Assembly (NCBI RefSeq): GCF_002835735.1
Contig: NZ_PISD01000074.1
Location: 1 to 41,153, forward strand
From: Cytobacillus horneckiae
Lineage (GTDB): Bacteria > Bacillota > Bacilli > Bacillales > Cytobacillaceae
Direction: 5' to 3'
Length of the DNA stretch: 41,153 bases
Under the pieces are notes generated by a model. That model saw only the letters and a program-made list of their open reading frames with translations, searched no databases and was not told where the DNA came from. Below are positions 8,025 through 16,037 of the stretch, one piece after another; position 1 is the stretch's first letter; each line of letters opens with the position of its first letter. The position numbers and the translations under genes are program-made.

Positions 8025-8414
8025 TTGAATAGAGAAGAAGTGGTGTCAAAGATAAGAAAAAATGTAGCGGACAAAGATAAAGAGTTAATTATTAAGTGCT
8101 TCGAAGATTTACGTTATAGTTCGATTTATTTTTATCATCTGGAATTAGATCTGAAAGCGAAATACGATGATCTTGAATTTAAAAACGAAATTTATCATTT
8201 TTTCTCTCTTAGACTGAAAGAAAATATATTAAGAGTCACTGTGGACCAAGAATTTAAAAGAATTTATGTAAATAAAGCAAGCAATAGCGGTGTTGAGCGA
8301 ATAGATGAAATTGCTGTGATAAATGGGAAATTAATTTGCGATAAAGGAGAATTTTCTCTTAATCAAGTAAATGAATATTTATCGGACTGCTATGCAATGC
8401 TATTTACTTCATGA
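8025..8414 (+). CDS. Unrecognised 129-residue protein next to the XRE pair
   Basis: Not a family I recognise. It starts at TTG 8025 with GGGGAG about 9 bases upstream; the nearby ATG at 8018 is in another frame. The protein is charged, without signal peptide, membrane segment, cysteine motif or obvious catalytic site. A first helical half (SKIRKNVADKDKELIIKCFEDL, shown here only as a helix-rich pattern) precedes a probable beta-rich part (ENILRVTVDQEFKRIYVNKAS, IDEIAVINGKLICDKGEFSL). It follows the small XRE gene by 76 bases with no terminator seen between them, so it may be co-transcribed and be cargo of the same element. Confidence 0.6.
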   Translation: MNREEVVSKIRKNVADKDKELIIKCFEDLRYSSIYFYHLELDLKAKYDDLEFKNEIYHFFSLRLKENILRVTVDQEFKRIYVNKASNSGVERIDEIAVINGKLICDKGEFSLNQVNEYLSDCYAMLFTS

Positions 8415-8850
8415 TGTCTTTTTAAGGCATGAACATAGCTTATCAAAAAATAAAAAATACGAAGTCTTAAAAGAACGACGAGCGGTTGAGCATCGGAATT
8501 GTTGTTTCCAAACAAATCGTACAAAGCAGTGCCCGAAAAGAGGAGAAAGTGCGCCCGTAGGGAACAACTAATATATGGTGTACTATTTATAAAAATTATA
8601 TTTTTAAACACCGTAACAGCGCAAAAAGGTTAATCTTTTCAAAACCAGAAATATTCGAAGCAGAAATAACGTCTAATTAGACTGTACAAATACCTCTATC
8701 ATTCCTTCTGTGGAAGTAAACAACAGGCCCACCTAAGGAAAGAACGGCAGCTTATTTGCCACATGGGAGAGATCCTTGATAGCAGAAAAGATTCAGAACA
8801 AAAAAGTCTTCTCAAAGCGAGAAGACTTTCATTTCCCATAAAGGGTTTAC
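8415..8850. other. Intergenic stretch with no supported gene
   Basis: 436 bases. Short open frames exist on both strands but lack ribosome binding sites and family resemblance. The only clear element is the terminator at 8803-8829. The stretch may be decayed DNA at the edge of the accessory patch. Confidence 0.5.
8803..8829 (-). terminator. Terminator of the gnt operon
   Basis: AAAGTCTTCTC (8803-8813) and GAGAAGACTTT (8819-8829) form a perfect 11-bp stem with a 5-base loop. Read on the minus strand it is followed by TTTTTTG and lies 22 bases after the gntP stop. Confidence 0.9.
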
Positions 8851-10197
8851 TTATACGATTAAACTCAATAACAGCGTAAAGCCTAATCCAGCGACAGAAA
8901 TAATCGTTTCAAGCAATGTCCAGGTTGCAAATGTTTCTTTCATGCTTAAACCGAAATATTCTTTAAACATCCAGAAGCCGGCATCGTTGACGTGGGAAGC
9001 GATTAAGCTTCCTGCACCTGTTGCAAGTACAACTAGTGCAAGGTTTACATCCGTTTGTCCAAGCAGTGGTATGACTAAGCCCGCAGTAGTCAAGGCTGCC
9101 ACTGTGGCAGATCCTAAAGATATACGCAAGATTGCCGCAATCGTCCAAGCAAGTAAAATGGGTGATAAAGTTGTGCCTTGGAATAGCTCAGCTACATAGT
9201 CGCCGACACCGCCGTCGATTAATACTTGCTTGAAGGCACCGCCGCCACCGATGATTAAAAGCATCATCCCGATTTGAGTAATTGCAGTCGTACAGGATTG
9301 CATAACTGTTTTAATCGGAATGTTTCTGCCTAAGCCCATCGTATAAACAGCAACTAAGAGAGCTATCAGGATGGCAACTGATGCGTCGCCAATGAAACGG
9401 ATAATTGCCAGTGCCTGATTATCGGCAAATCCCATCGTATCTTGGAGGAGGGTAATAATTGTAGCGATGGACATAAGAATGACTGGTAGCATCGCTGTAA
9501 ATACACTGATTCCAAAGCCAGGTGTATCTTCAAGCTTAAACTGCTTTTGTTCGCCTAAAGAAGCAATATTTCCTGTTTTATTAAAAGAGTTTGGAACGAT
9601 TTTTTTTGCAATCTTAGTAAAAACCGGTCCTGCTAGGATGACTGTTGGAATGGCAATAATAAATCCGTAAAGCAATACTTCGCCTATGTTTGCTCCATAT
9701 TCTCCGGCAATAACAGTTGGACCCGGATGAGGCGGTAAAAATCCGTGAGTGACAGATAAAGCCGCTGCCATTGGGATCCCAAGATATAAAATAGAAACCT
9801 TTAATTCTCTAGATATAGCAAAGACAATTGGAATTAATAGGACTAAACCTACTTCGAAAAACAAGGCAATCCCAATAATAAAAGAAGAAACGACGACTGC
9901 CCATTGGATGTTTTTTTCTCCAAATTTGTTTACGAGCGTCATAGCAATTCGCTGCGCGCCGCCAGCATCGGCGATTAATTTGCCCAGCATAGCTCCAAGC
10001 CCAAAGATTAAGGCGATGTGGCCAAGTGTTCCGCCTAGTCCGCCTTCAATCGTTTTAACAATATCCGTCATTGGCATGCCTAATGCTAACGCAACACCAA
10101 ATGATACGATAATTAATGAGATAAAAGTATTTAGCTTTAATCCCATGATTAGTAGCAGTAATGCTAAAATCCCAATTGCTACAATAACTAATGGCAT
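8851..10197 (-). CDS. gntP: Gluconate:H+ symporter GntP
   Basis: 448-residue polytopic permease of the GntP family, importing D-gluconate at the cell membrane. About a dozen hydrophobic helices are evident, with family-specific sequences such as GGLGGTLGHIALIFGLGAMLGK near the N-terminus, GFLPPHPGPTVIAGEYGANIGE in the middle and ASHVNDAGFWMFKEYFGLS near the C-terminus. The start ATG is preceded by GGGGGGA. It lies 16 bases after gntK in the order gntR-gntK-gntP. Unlike the B. subtilis gntRKPZ operon, a terminator follows directly and no 6-phosphogluconate dehydrogenase gene is attached. Confidence 0.93.
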   Translation of the reverse strand: MPLVIVAIGILALLLLIMGLKLNTFISLIIVSFGVALALGMPMTDIVKTIEGGLGGTLGHIALIFGLGAMLGKLIADAGGAQRIAMTLVNKFGEKNIQWAVVVSSFIIGIALFFEVGLVLLIPIVFAISRELKVSILYLGIPMAAALSVTHGFLPPHPGPTVIAGEYGANIGEVLLYGFIIAIPTVILAGPVFTKIAKKIVPNSFNKTGNIASLGEQKQFKLEDTPGFGISVFTAMLPVILMSIATIITLLQDTMGFADNQALAIIRFIGDASVAILIALLVAVYTMGLGRNIPIKTVMQSCTTAITQIGMMLLIIGGGGAFKQVLIDGGVGDYVAELFQGTTLSPILLAWTIAAILRISLGSATVAALTTAGLVIPLLGQTDVNLALVVLATGAGSLIASHVNDAGFWMFKEYFGLSMKETFATWTLLETIISVAGLGFTLLLSLIV

Positions 10198-10213
10198 TTT
10201 AATCCCCCCAGTT

Positions 10214-11761
10214 TTATTTATTCGTGTTTATTAAACCTCTTTGGTAATCTGCAATCCGTGAATACTCTTCCGTTAATACTCTGGATAAAGTAATAAAGGT
10301 CGGCAATAGTTGCCTATACTCCTTAGCTGCTTCTTCATTCGGCGTGTGCTTGTAAGTGCTGCCGATCATTTCAGAGGAAGCTGCTTCAAACGATTCAATC
10401 TTTCCAGTGGCATATAGTCCTAAAATACATGCACCAAGACAGGAGCTTTCGTAACTTTCTGGAACGACAACCTCAGAATCAAAAATGTCTGACATCATTT
10501 GCCGCCAAACTTCTGATCTTGCGAACCCACCTGTTGCCTGGATTCGTGTTACCGGGCCATCCATACATTCCATTAATGCTAAAAATACAGTGTATAAATT
10601 GTAAATAACTCCTTCAAGGGCAGCTCGAATCATATGCTCTTTCTTGTGTGAAAGCGTTAGCCCGAAGAATGAGCCGCGAACGTCTGGATTCCATACAGGT
10701 GCACGTTCGCCTGCTAAAAATGGATGGAACAATAAACCATCTGCTCCAGGCCTTACGCGTTCGGCAATTTTCGTTAATACTTCGTATGGGTCCATCCCAA
10801 GCCTTTTGGCGGTTTCCACTTCAGAGGAAGCAAATTCATCCCGAACCCAGCGAAGAACGATTCCGCCGTTATTTACAGGACCGCCAATGACCCAATGCTT
10901 TTCTGTTAAGGCATAGCAAAAAATGCGTCCTTTTTCGTCAGTTTGCGGTTCATCAATAATCGTACGGATGGCCCCGCTTGTTCCAATTGTAACCGCAATC
11001 TCACCTTTTCTAATGGCATTTACGCCTAGATTAGAGAGCACGCCGTCACTCGCCCCTATTACGAATGGAGTTTGTGAATCAATCCCCATTTTCTTCGCTA
11101 AATGAGGATGGCAATTGGTAAAAATCTTAGTAGTTGGCACGAGTTCTGATAGTTGATCCCGCGAAACGCCAGCTACTTTTAATGCGTCTTCATCCCAATC
11201 CAAGTTTTTAAGATTCATCATGCCCATTGCTGAGGCAAGTGAATAATCGACAACATATTGATCAAATAACTTCTTAAAGATGTATTCTTTAATTCCGATA
11301 TATTTTTTCGCCTTATTGGCAGTTTCGGGACGATCATTCGTTATCCAGGCCATTTTGCTTAAAGGTGACATAGGATGAATCGGTGTTCCTGTCCGTTTGT
11401 ATATTTCATGCCCATTTAATTCATTCTTTATTTTATGTGCCCAAGCTTCACTACGATTATCCGCCCAAGTAATACATGGCGTCAGCGGCTGGTTATTTTC
11501 ATCCATCGCAATGAGGCTGTGCATCGCACTGCTGAATGAAATAAATGAAAGTGGTTTTTCGGAATGTTTTTCCATAATATTTGCAATTGATTTTATTACA
11601 GCTTGGAAAATTTCTTCAGGGTCTTGTTCAGCTGTCGACATATCTGGTGTGTAAAGAGGGTATCCAATGTTTTCCTGTTGGATCACTTGTCCTTTTTCAC
11701 TAAATAAAACAGCTTTCGTACTTGTCGTACCAATATCTACACCTAACATATAGTTAGTCAT
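10214..11761 (-). CDS. gntK: Gluconokinase GntK (FGGY family)
   Basis: 515-residue carbohydrate kinase that phosphorylates gluconate to 6-phosphogluconate in the cytoplasm. The N-terminal FGGY domain carries the phosphate-binding DIGTTSTK (residues 6-13); ITWADNRSEAWA follows near residue 100; the C-terminal half contains GASDGVLSNLGVNA, VTIGTSGAIR, FHPFLAGERAPVWNPDVRGS and ATGGFARSEVWRQMMSDIF, all standard for gluconokinases and close xylulokinase relatives. Its start overlaps the end of gntR by 8 bases, indicating coupling. Neighbouring gntP and gntR support the substrate assignment. Confidence 0.93.
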   Translation of the reverse strand: MTNYMLGVDIGTTSTKAVLFSEKGQVIQQENIGYPLYTPDMSTAEQDPEEIFQAVIKSIANIMEKHSEKPLSFISFSSAMHSLIAMDENNQPLTPCITWADNRSEAWAHKIKNELNGHEIYKRTGTPIHPMSPLSKMAWITNDRPETANKAKKYIGIKEYIFKKLFDQYVVDYSLASAMGMMNLKNLDWDEDALKVAGVSRDQLSELVPTTKIFTNCHPHLAKKMGIDSQTPFVIGASDGVLSNLGVNAIRKGEIAVTIGTSGAIRTIIDEPQTDEKGRIFCYALTEKHWVIGGPVNNGGIVLRWVRDEFASSEVETAKRLGMDPYEVLTKIAERVRPGADGLLFHPFLAGERAPVWNPDVRGSFFGLTLSHKKEHMIRAALEGVIYNLYTVFLALMECMDGPVTRIQATGGFARSEVWRQMMSDIFDSEVVVPESYESSCLGACILGLYATGKIESFEAASSEMIGSTYKHTPNEEAAKEYRQLLPTFITLSRVLTEEYSRIADYQRGLINTNK

Positions 11762-12485
11762 TTTCTTGTTCGACTCCTTTTGAAAGCATTTGTTGCGATT
11801 TCCACATGTCTTCTACTTTGCCTTGCACATCATCGAAATTTTGATGCAAGGCTTTGATCATGAGGTTTCTGTCTTTTGTTTTTATCGCTTCAATATAAAG
11901 CTCATGATTAATCACGATTCTTGTAAAGTCATCGTAGTTTTCCTTGAACCGTTTCCGCATTGAAAGAAGGATTAGGCTTTCCATAACAGGCTTTAAATTA
12001 TTCCAAATCATCAAAATATATGAATGGTCAATTGCACGAATAATGGTTTCGTGGAAAATGAGATCTTGATATGAAAACTCATCTGCATCTTGATATTTTA
12101 TTGAGATTCTCATCATTTCAAGGATTTTACTAAGTTCCTTTATTAACTCATTAACGTTGATTCTAACAAGCCGTTCATAGACAAACGTTTCAATAAGTAT
12201 GCGGACATCATAAATTTCTTCTATCTTTTTATCTGTTAAACCGATTACAACAGCGCCCATTCTCTCTGGTCGAATGATATTTTCAGATGCAAGTATTTTT
12301 AATGCTTCACGTACAGGTGAACGACTCACAGCAAAATCTGAAGCTAGTTTATTTTCAGAAATAATGGCACCGCTTTCAATCTTGCCAGAAATAATCTGCA
12401 TTCTAAGCTCGCATGTTACTCGATCACCAGCAGAAGCTTTTAAGAGCCATTTTGCGGGATATAAAAGTTCTGTTGATTCGGTCAT
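11754..12485 (-). CDS. gntR: Gluconate operon repressor GntR (GntR/FadR subfamily)
   Basis: 243-residue repressor. The N-terminal winged helix-turn-helix (about residues 20-88, with IESGAIISENKLASDFAVSR and SPVREALKILASENIIRPE) precedes an all-helical FCD ligand domain that binds gluconate in the B. subtilis homologue, which releases DNA on induction. It is first in the gntR-gntK-gntP operon. Just upstream is an 18-bp perfect palindrome identical to the known B. subtilis GntR operator, so autorepression of the operon is well supported. The ATG has GAAGGTG as its binding site. Confidence 0.93.
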   Translation of the reverse strand: MTESTELLYPAKWLLKASAGDRVTCELRMQIISGKIESGAIISENKLASDFAVSRSPVREALKILASENIIRPERMGAVVIGLTDKKIEEIYDVRILIETFVYERLVRINVNELIKELSKILEMMRISIKYQDADEFSYQDLIFHETIIRAIDHSYILMIWNNLKPVMESLILLSMRKRFKENYDDFTRIVINHELYIEAIKTKDRNLMIKALHQNFDDVQGKVEDMWKSQQMLSKGVEQEND

Positions 12486-12509
12486 ACATTCACCTTCTTA
12501 TATTTAAGT

Positions 12510-12527
12510 ATACTTGTATACAAGTAT
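12510..12527. promoter_or_regulatory. GntR operator
   Basis: ATACTTGTATACAAGTAT, a perfect 18-bp palindrome, overlaps the last bases of the gntR -10 box and the transcription start region. It is the operator sequence described for B. subtilis GntR (recalled knowledge). Confidence 0.9.
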
Positions 12528-12553
12528 TATAACTTGTTTTTTTGATTATTCAA
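12526..12553 (-). promoter_or_regulatory. Sigma-A promoter of the gnt operon
   Basis: On the minus strand TTGAAT (12553-12548), 16-base spacer, TATAAT (12531-12526). The operator covers the start region, fitting simple steric repression. Confidence 0.85.
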
Positions 12554-12562
12554 GCGCTTTTA
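12549..12562 (-). promoter_or_regulatory. cre-like CcpA site at the gnt -35 box
   Basis: On the minus strand TAAAAGCGCTTGAA, with the GCGCTT core and flanks close to the cre consensus TGAAAGCGCTTTCA, overlaps the -35 hexamer. Carbon catabolite repression of gnt is established in B. subtilis; here the match is imperfect. Confidence 0.55.
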
Positions 12563-12905
12563 ATTTGTGAGTTTCAGCGATTAGCTTGTATTTATAAAAG
12601 AAAAATTGATAAAAAATGAAAGAATAAGGCTTTGAAATAGCTAGGTGAAGAAACGAATGACAGGTTTCAAAAAAGAAACAAAATTTGTTATATATAAATG
12701 AAATTAAAAAGTAAAAAAATATTTGTAATATCTGTTTGCTTACTATTTCCTAAATGGATATGAATCATTAGATATACTACCGTTTAATTTTACTAATATA
12801 ACAATATCTTTAAGGTCAACTTAATTATTTCCAATTGAAAAAATATGTATAAATTTACCTGTCTCTTAAATAGAATATTTTATACTCTTAATCTAAAAAG
12901 ATATA
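12563..12905. other. AT-rich intergenic stretch between gntR and the dehydrogenase operon
   Basis: Very AT-rich, no supported gene. An open frame runs from ATG 12845 into the dehydrogenase gene, but its first part is upstream of a strong promoter and reads as non-conserved residues. Confidence 0.6.
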
Positions 12906-12934
12906 TTGACATACAATTTTCAAACATTTATATT
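12906..12934 (+). promoter_or_regulatory. Sigma-A promoter of the dehydrogenase-importer operon
   Basis: TTGACA (12906-12911), exactly 17 bases, TATATT (12929-12934). Start of transcription is expected near 12941, about 50 bases before the TTG start codon at 12992. Confidence 0.8.
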
Positions 12935-12991
12935 AATAAAATAGAACTAATAAATATACAAAGATATGCAGAAAAGAAAGGACGACCTGTT

Positions 12992-14086
12992 TTGAAAGTG
13001 ACTGTAGGACCAGCTCAGTATGTACGGAAATCTGGATTATTATCTGAAATTGGTTTATATATAGAAAAATTCGGCAAAAAAGCTGTATTAATTGGCGGAA
13101 ATATTAGCAGAGAAATAGTAGAAACAAAATTAAGAGAAGGTATGGCAAACATGGGGATAACGCTTGAACAATCGCTTTGGTACGGCGGTGAAGCGTCACG
13201 CACAAATGTTAACGACCTCGTAGAGAAGTTAAACAGGGTTGACTATGATGTCATTATCGCAGCTGGTGGAGGAAAAGCGCTTGACACGGTTAAAGCAGTA
13301 GCTCATCACGTCAACAAGCCGCTTGCAGCCATTCCGACGATTGCAGCTACTTGTGCAGCGACAACACCAATTTGGATTACATATAGCGACGAAGGAGAGT
13401 TTACGGATATTAGCCGCGATTCAAAAGTGCCGGATATTGTATTAGTAGATGCTGATGTGATTCTTCAATCACCGGTGCGCTATTTAATCGCTGGAATCGG
13501 AGACACGCTTGCCAAGTGGTTTGAAACAAAAACCTCTGTGAAAAAAGCGGCGCCAAATGCGCGCAACCAAACAGCGATTGCGATTGCTGGTCAGCTTTAT
13601 GAAACGATGCTGAACATTGGCAAACAGTCGGTAGTTTCTATGGAAGAGAAAAGAATGACGAGTGAACTTGAAGATATGATTGATGCAGTCATTCTCATTA
13701 GCGGAAGCGTGAGCGGTTACGGAGGCGATGATTGCCGTACTGCTGGAGCGCATGCGATTTATTCTGGCTTGACGATTTTTCCAGAGGTTCATGAGACCTA
13801 TCATGGGGAGATTGTAGCTTTCGGCATTTTGGCGATGCTTTGCATGGAAGGCGAGGAAGAGAAGGAAATCGAAGACTTGATTTCTTATTACCAAGAAGTC
13901 AATCTTCCATATACCTTGCAGCAAATGAATGTGACTAAACTTTCTGAAGCACAGTGGAAAGAGCTTGGAGAAGTGTCAGTAACGATAGAAGATATGGCAA
14001 ACATGCCGTTTGATGTCACACCGGATATGGTTGTAGCAGCGGTGAAACAAGCAGATTCAATAGGGAAGAAAATGCTAGTTAAATAG
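12992..14086 (+). CDS. Iron-containing alcohol dehydrogenase family enzyme, HcxA/GldA-like
   Basis: 364-residue cytoplasmic NAD(P)- and metal-dependent dehydrogenase. Marks are the dinucleotide loop AAGGGKALDTVKA, PTIAATCAATTPIWITY, and metal ligands in GIGDTLAKW (Asp), AGAHAIYSGL (His) and YHGEIVAFG (His). The combination CAA-TP, AGIGDTLAKW and the AHA-x-x-x-GLT stretch resembles E. coli HcxA (YbdH), a 2-hydroxycarboxylate dehydrogenase, more than true glycerol dehydrogenase; this rests on remembered sequence. The start is TTG 12992, with AAAGGA 9 bases upstream; 49 extra codons are open to ATG 12845 but lie partly upstream of the promoter. It leads an operon with a NitT/TauT importer and an aminotransferase, suggesting interconversion of imported 2-hydroxy and 2-oxo acids. 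Confidence 0.82.
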   Translation: MKVTVGPAQYVRKSGLLSEIGLYIEKFGKKAVLIGGNISREIVETKLREGMANMGITLEQSLWYGGEASRTNVNDLVEKLNRVDYDVIIAAGGGKALDTVKAVAHHVNKPLAAIPTIAATCAATTPIWITYSDEGEFTDISRDSKVPDIVLVDADVILQSPVRYLIAGIGDTLAKWFETKTSVKKAAPNARNQTAIAIAGQLYETMLNIGKQSVVSMEEKRMTSELEDMIDAVILISGSVSGYGGDDCRTAGAHAIYSGLTIFPEVHETYHGEIVAFGILAMLCMEGEEEKEIEDLISYYQEVNLPYTLQQMNVTKLSEAQWKELGEVSVTIEDMANMPFDVTPDMVVAAVKQADSIGKKMLVK

Positions 14087-14111
14087 AATAAAATCTTTGG
14101 GGGAAAATTCG

Positions 14112-15101
14112 ATGAAAAAGTGGATTGTTATGCTTTGCACATTTGCATTAGTTATAACGCTGGCAGCTTGCGGTGGAGAGCAGTCATCCGGAAGCGGATC
14201 AGGTAAAAAGAAAGAACCATTAAAGGTCACTCTGCCAACATGGACAGGATATGGCCCGTTATTTTTAGCAAAGGAAAAAGGATTTTTTGAGGAAAATGGC
14301 ATCGATGTAGAGCTATCAATCGTTGAAGGGTTAGGTGAGCGTAAACAAGCGCTGGCAAGCGGAAATATTGATGGCATGGCAACTGCGCTAGATGTGCAAG
14401 TATCACTTGCAGCTTCTGATATTCCGTTGAATGTTGTTTGGATTTTGGATGATTCTTACGGCGGAGACGGCATTCTTGTGAAGGAAGATATCGCAGGAGT
14501 AGAAGATTTAAAAGGAAAAACAATGGCGTTTGAAGTAGGGTCCACAAGCCATATGCTTGCGTTAACTGCATTGAACAATGGCGGTTTAACAGAGAAGGAT
14601 GTAGAGGTTGTACCAATGTCTGCAGGCGATGCAGGTGCAGCATTTGCAGCAGGAAAAGTAGATGCAGCTGTTACTTGGGAGCCATGGTTATCAAATGGAA
14701 CTGAAGGAGATGGCAAAGTGCTATTAACAACGAAAGATCTTCCAGGAATCATTGTTGATACTGTAAGCTTTAGAGAAGATGTGATTAAAGAGCGCCCGGA
14801 TGATATTGAAGCATTTGTAAAAGCAATGGGTCAGGCAATGGATTTTTGGATGGAAAATGAAGATGAAGCAAATGAAATTATGGCAAAAGGCCTGAAAATT
14901 GATACAGAAGAATTTGTTGCAACAGCTGAAGGCTTAAAGTTCTTCACAAGTGATGAAAATAAAGAAGCCTTTGGAACAGAAGACAGCAAAGGCGCGATTT
15001 ATCAATCTACCGAAGAGGCGATTAAGTTCTATTTAGAGCAGGAAATCATTGATAAAGAACCAAAAGCAGAGGATATTATCAACGCGAGCTTCTTAAAATA
15101 A
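14112..15101 (+). CDS. ABC transporter substrate-binding lipoprotein, NitT/TauT (SsuA-like)
   Basis: 329-residue periplasmic-binding-type protein of the NMT1/SsuA class. Signal peptide with lipobox LAAC (Cys20) anchors it outside. The fold signatures are TWTGYGPLFLAKEKGFFEENGI, ALASGNIDGMATALDVQVS, LKGKTMAFEVGSTSHML and AGKVDAAVTWEPWLS. Ligands of this class are small anions such as sulphonates, nitrate or pyrimidine precursors; this one is unknown. ATG 14112 follows the GGGGGAAA site by 6 bases; an upstream in-frame TTG at 14097 lacks a site. It lies 25 bases after the dehydrogenase and is separated from its permease by a hairpin that probably lowers downstream expression. Confidence 0.87.
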   Translation: MKKWIVMLCTFALVITLAACGGEQSSGSGSGKKKEPLKVTLPTWTGYGPLFLAKEKGFFEENGIDVELSIVEGLGERKQALASGNIDGMATALDVQVSLAASDIPLNVVWILDDSYGGDGILVKEDIAGVEDLKGKTMAFEVGSTSHMLALTALNNGGLTEKDVEVVPMSAGDAGAAFAAGKVDAAVTWEPWLSNGTEGDGKVLLTTKDLPGIIVDTVSFREDVIKERPDDIEAFVKAMGQAMDFWMENEDEANEIMAKGLKIDTEEFVATAEGLKFFTSDENKEAFGTEDSKGAIYQSTEEAIKFYLEQEIIDKEPKAEDIINASFLK

Positions 15102-15111
15102 AACTTAGCTT

Positions 15112-15160
15112 AAAAAGCCTATCCTATGAGATATTTCTGTTCTCATTCGTTAGGCTTTTT
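15112..15160 (+). terminator. Intra-operon terminator/attenuator after the binding protein
   Basis: AAAAAGCCTA (15112-15121) pairs with TAGGCTTTTT (15151-15160), with an inner stem ATGAGA/TCTCAT. The T-run closes the stem. It lies between binding-protein and permease genes that must act together, so partial read-through is likely. Confidence 0.8.
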
Positions 15161-15229
15161 CTAGATTAAGAGAACATTTAAAACAGCAAGGATAGGCATC
15201 TGGATATGAAAAAAGAAAAATAGGATCGG

Positions 15230-16036
15230 GTGAATAAAATGGTAAGAAAAATATTTACACCTAAAAAAGATATATCAAAAAAGCTTTATACTTCGGTCGG
15301 AATTTTTACATTTATCACAGCTCTTGCGATTTGGTCAATTTTAACATATGGTGGATTGGTAAATCCGCTTTTCCTGCCAACGCCATCAGCAGTTGTGACA
15401 ACAGGAATTGACTTATTTGCAAATGGCCATTTGCTTTCAGATATCGGCATTAGTTTTTCAAGAGTATTAGTTGGTTTTCTTGTGGCAGCAGCGATTGGTG
15501 TACCGCTTGGAATCTTAATGGGATCGTTGAAGATTATGCAGGGTGCCTTTGAGCCGATTATTGGGTTTATTCGCTATATGCCTGCTTCTGCTTTTATTCC
15601 GCTATTGATTCTTTGGATCGGACTTGGAGAAACACAAAAAATGAGTGTGATTTTTCTAGGAACATTCTTTCAATTGACACTGATGATTATGGATGTAACG
15701 AAGAATGTGCACAACGATTTAATTGATGTGTCCTATACGTTGGGCGCTTCAAAGATTCAGGTATTTACAAGAGTCATCCTGCCAGCGTCATTACCGGGAA
15801 TTGTTGATACACTCCGCATTACATTTGGCTGGGCATGGACGTATTTGGTTGTTGCAGAAATCGTTGGTGCGTCCAGCGGAATTGGCTACATGATTATGCA
15901 AGCCTCAAGGTTCCTGCAGCCTGATAAAATTATCGTTGGTATTTTAATTATTGGTTTACTTGGCTTGTTGACAGATATGTTGTTTAAGATCATTTACCGC
16001 AGGTCATTTTCATGGATGAGAAAGGATGGTATGTAA
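15230..16036 (+). CDS. ABC transporter permease, NitT/TauT (SsuC-like)
   Basis: 268-residue inner membrane permease with about six helices. Family marks are NPLFLPTPSAVVTTG, the region IGVPLGILMGS, FIRYMPASAFIPLLILWIGLGE and the EAA-type coupling loop in DVSYTLGASKIQVFTRVILPASLPGIVDTLR, given here as the pattern GAS-x5-F-x3-LPAS-LPGI. GTG 15230 and ATG 15239 are both possible starts; GGGTGA fits ATG slightly better, and the difference is three residues. It overlaps no neighbour and ends two bases before the ATPase gene. Confidence 0.87.
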   Translation: MNKMVRKIFTPKKDISKKLYTSVGIFTFITALAIWSILTYGGLVNPLFLPTPSAVVTTGIDLFANGHLLSDIGISFSRVLVGFLVAAAIGVPLGILMGSLKIMQGAFEPIIGFIRYMPASAFIPLLILWIGLGETQKMSVIFLGTFFQLTLMIMDVTKNVHNDLIDVSYTLGASKIQVFTRVILPASLPGIVDTLRITFGWAWTYLVVAEIVGASSGIGYMIMQASRFLQPDKIIVGILIIGLLGLLTDMLFKIIYRRSFSWMRKDGM

Positions 16037-16037
16037 A

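Noticed and set aside
8371..8571. 66-codon open frame overlapping the 129-residue protein
   Set aside because: Overlaps the end of a better supported gene in another frame, has no binding site and no recognisable sequence.
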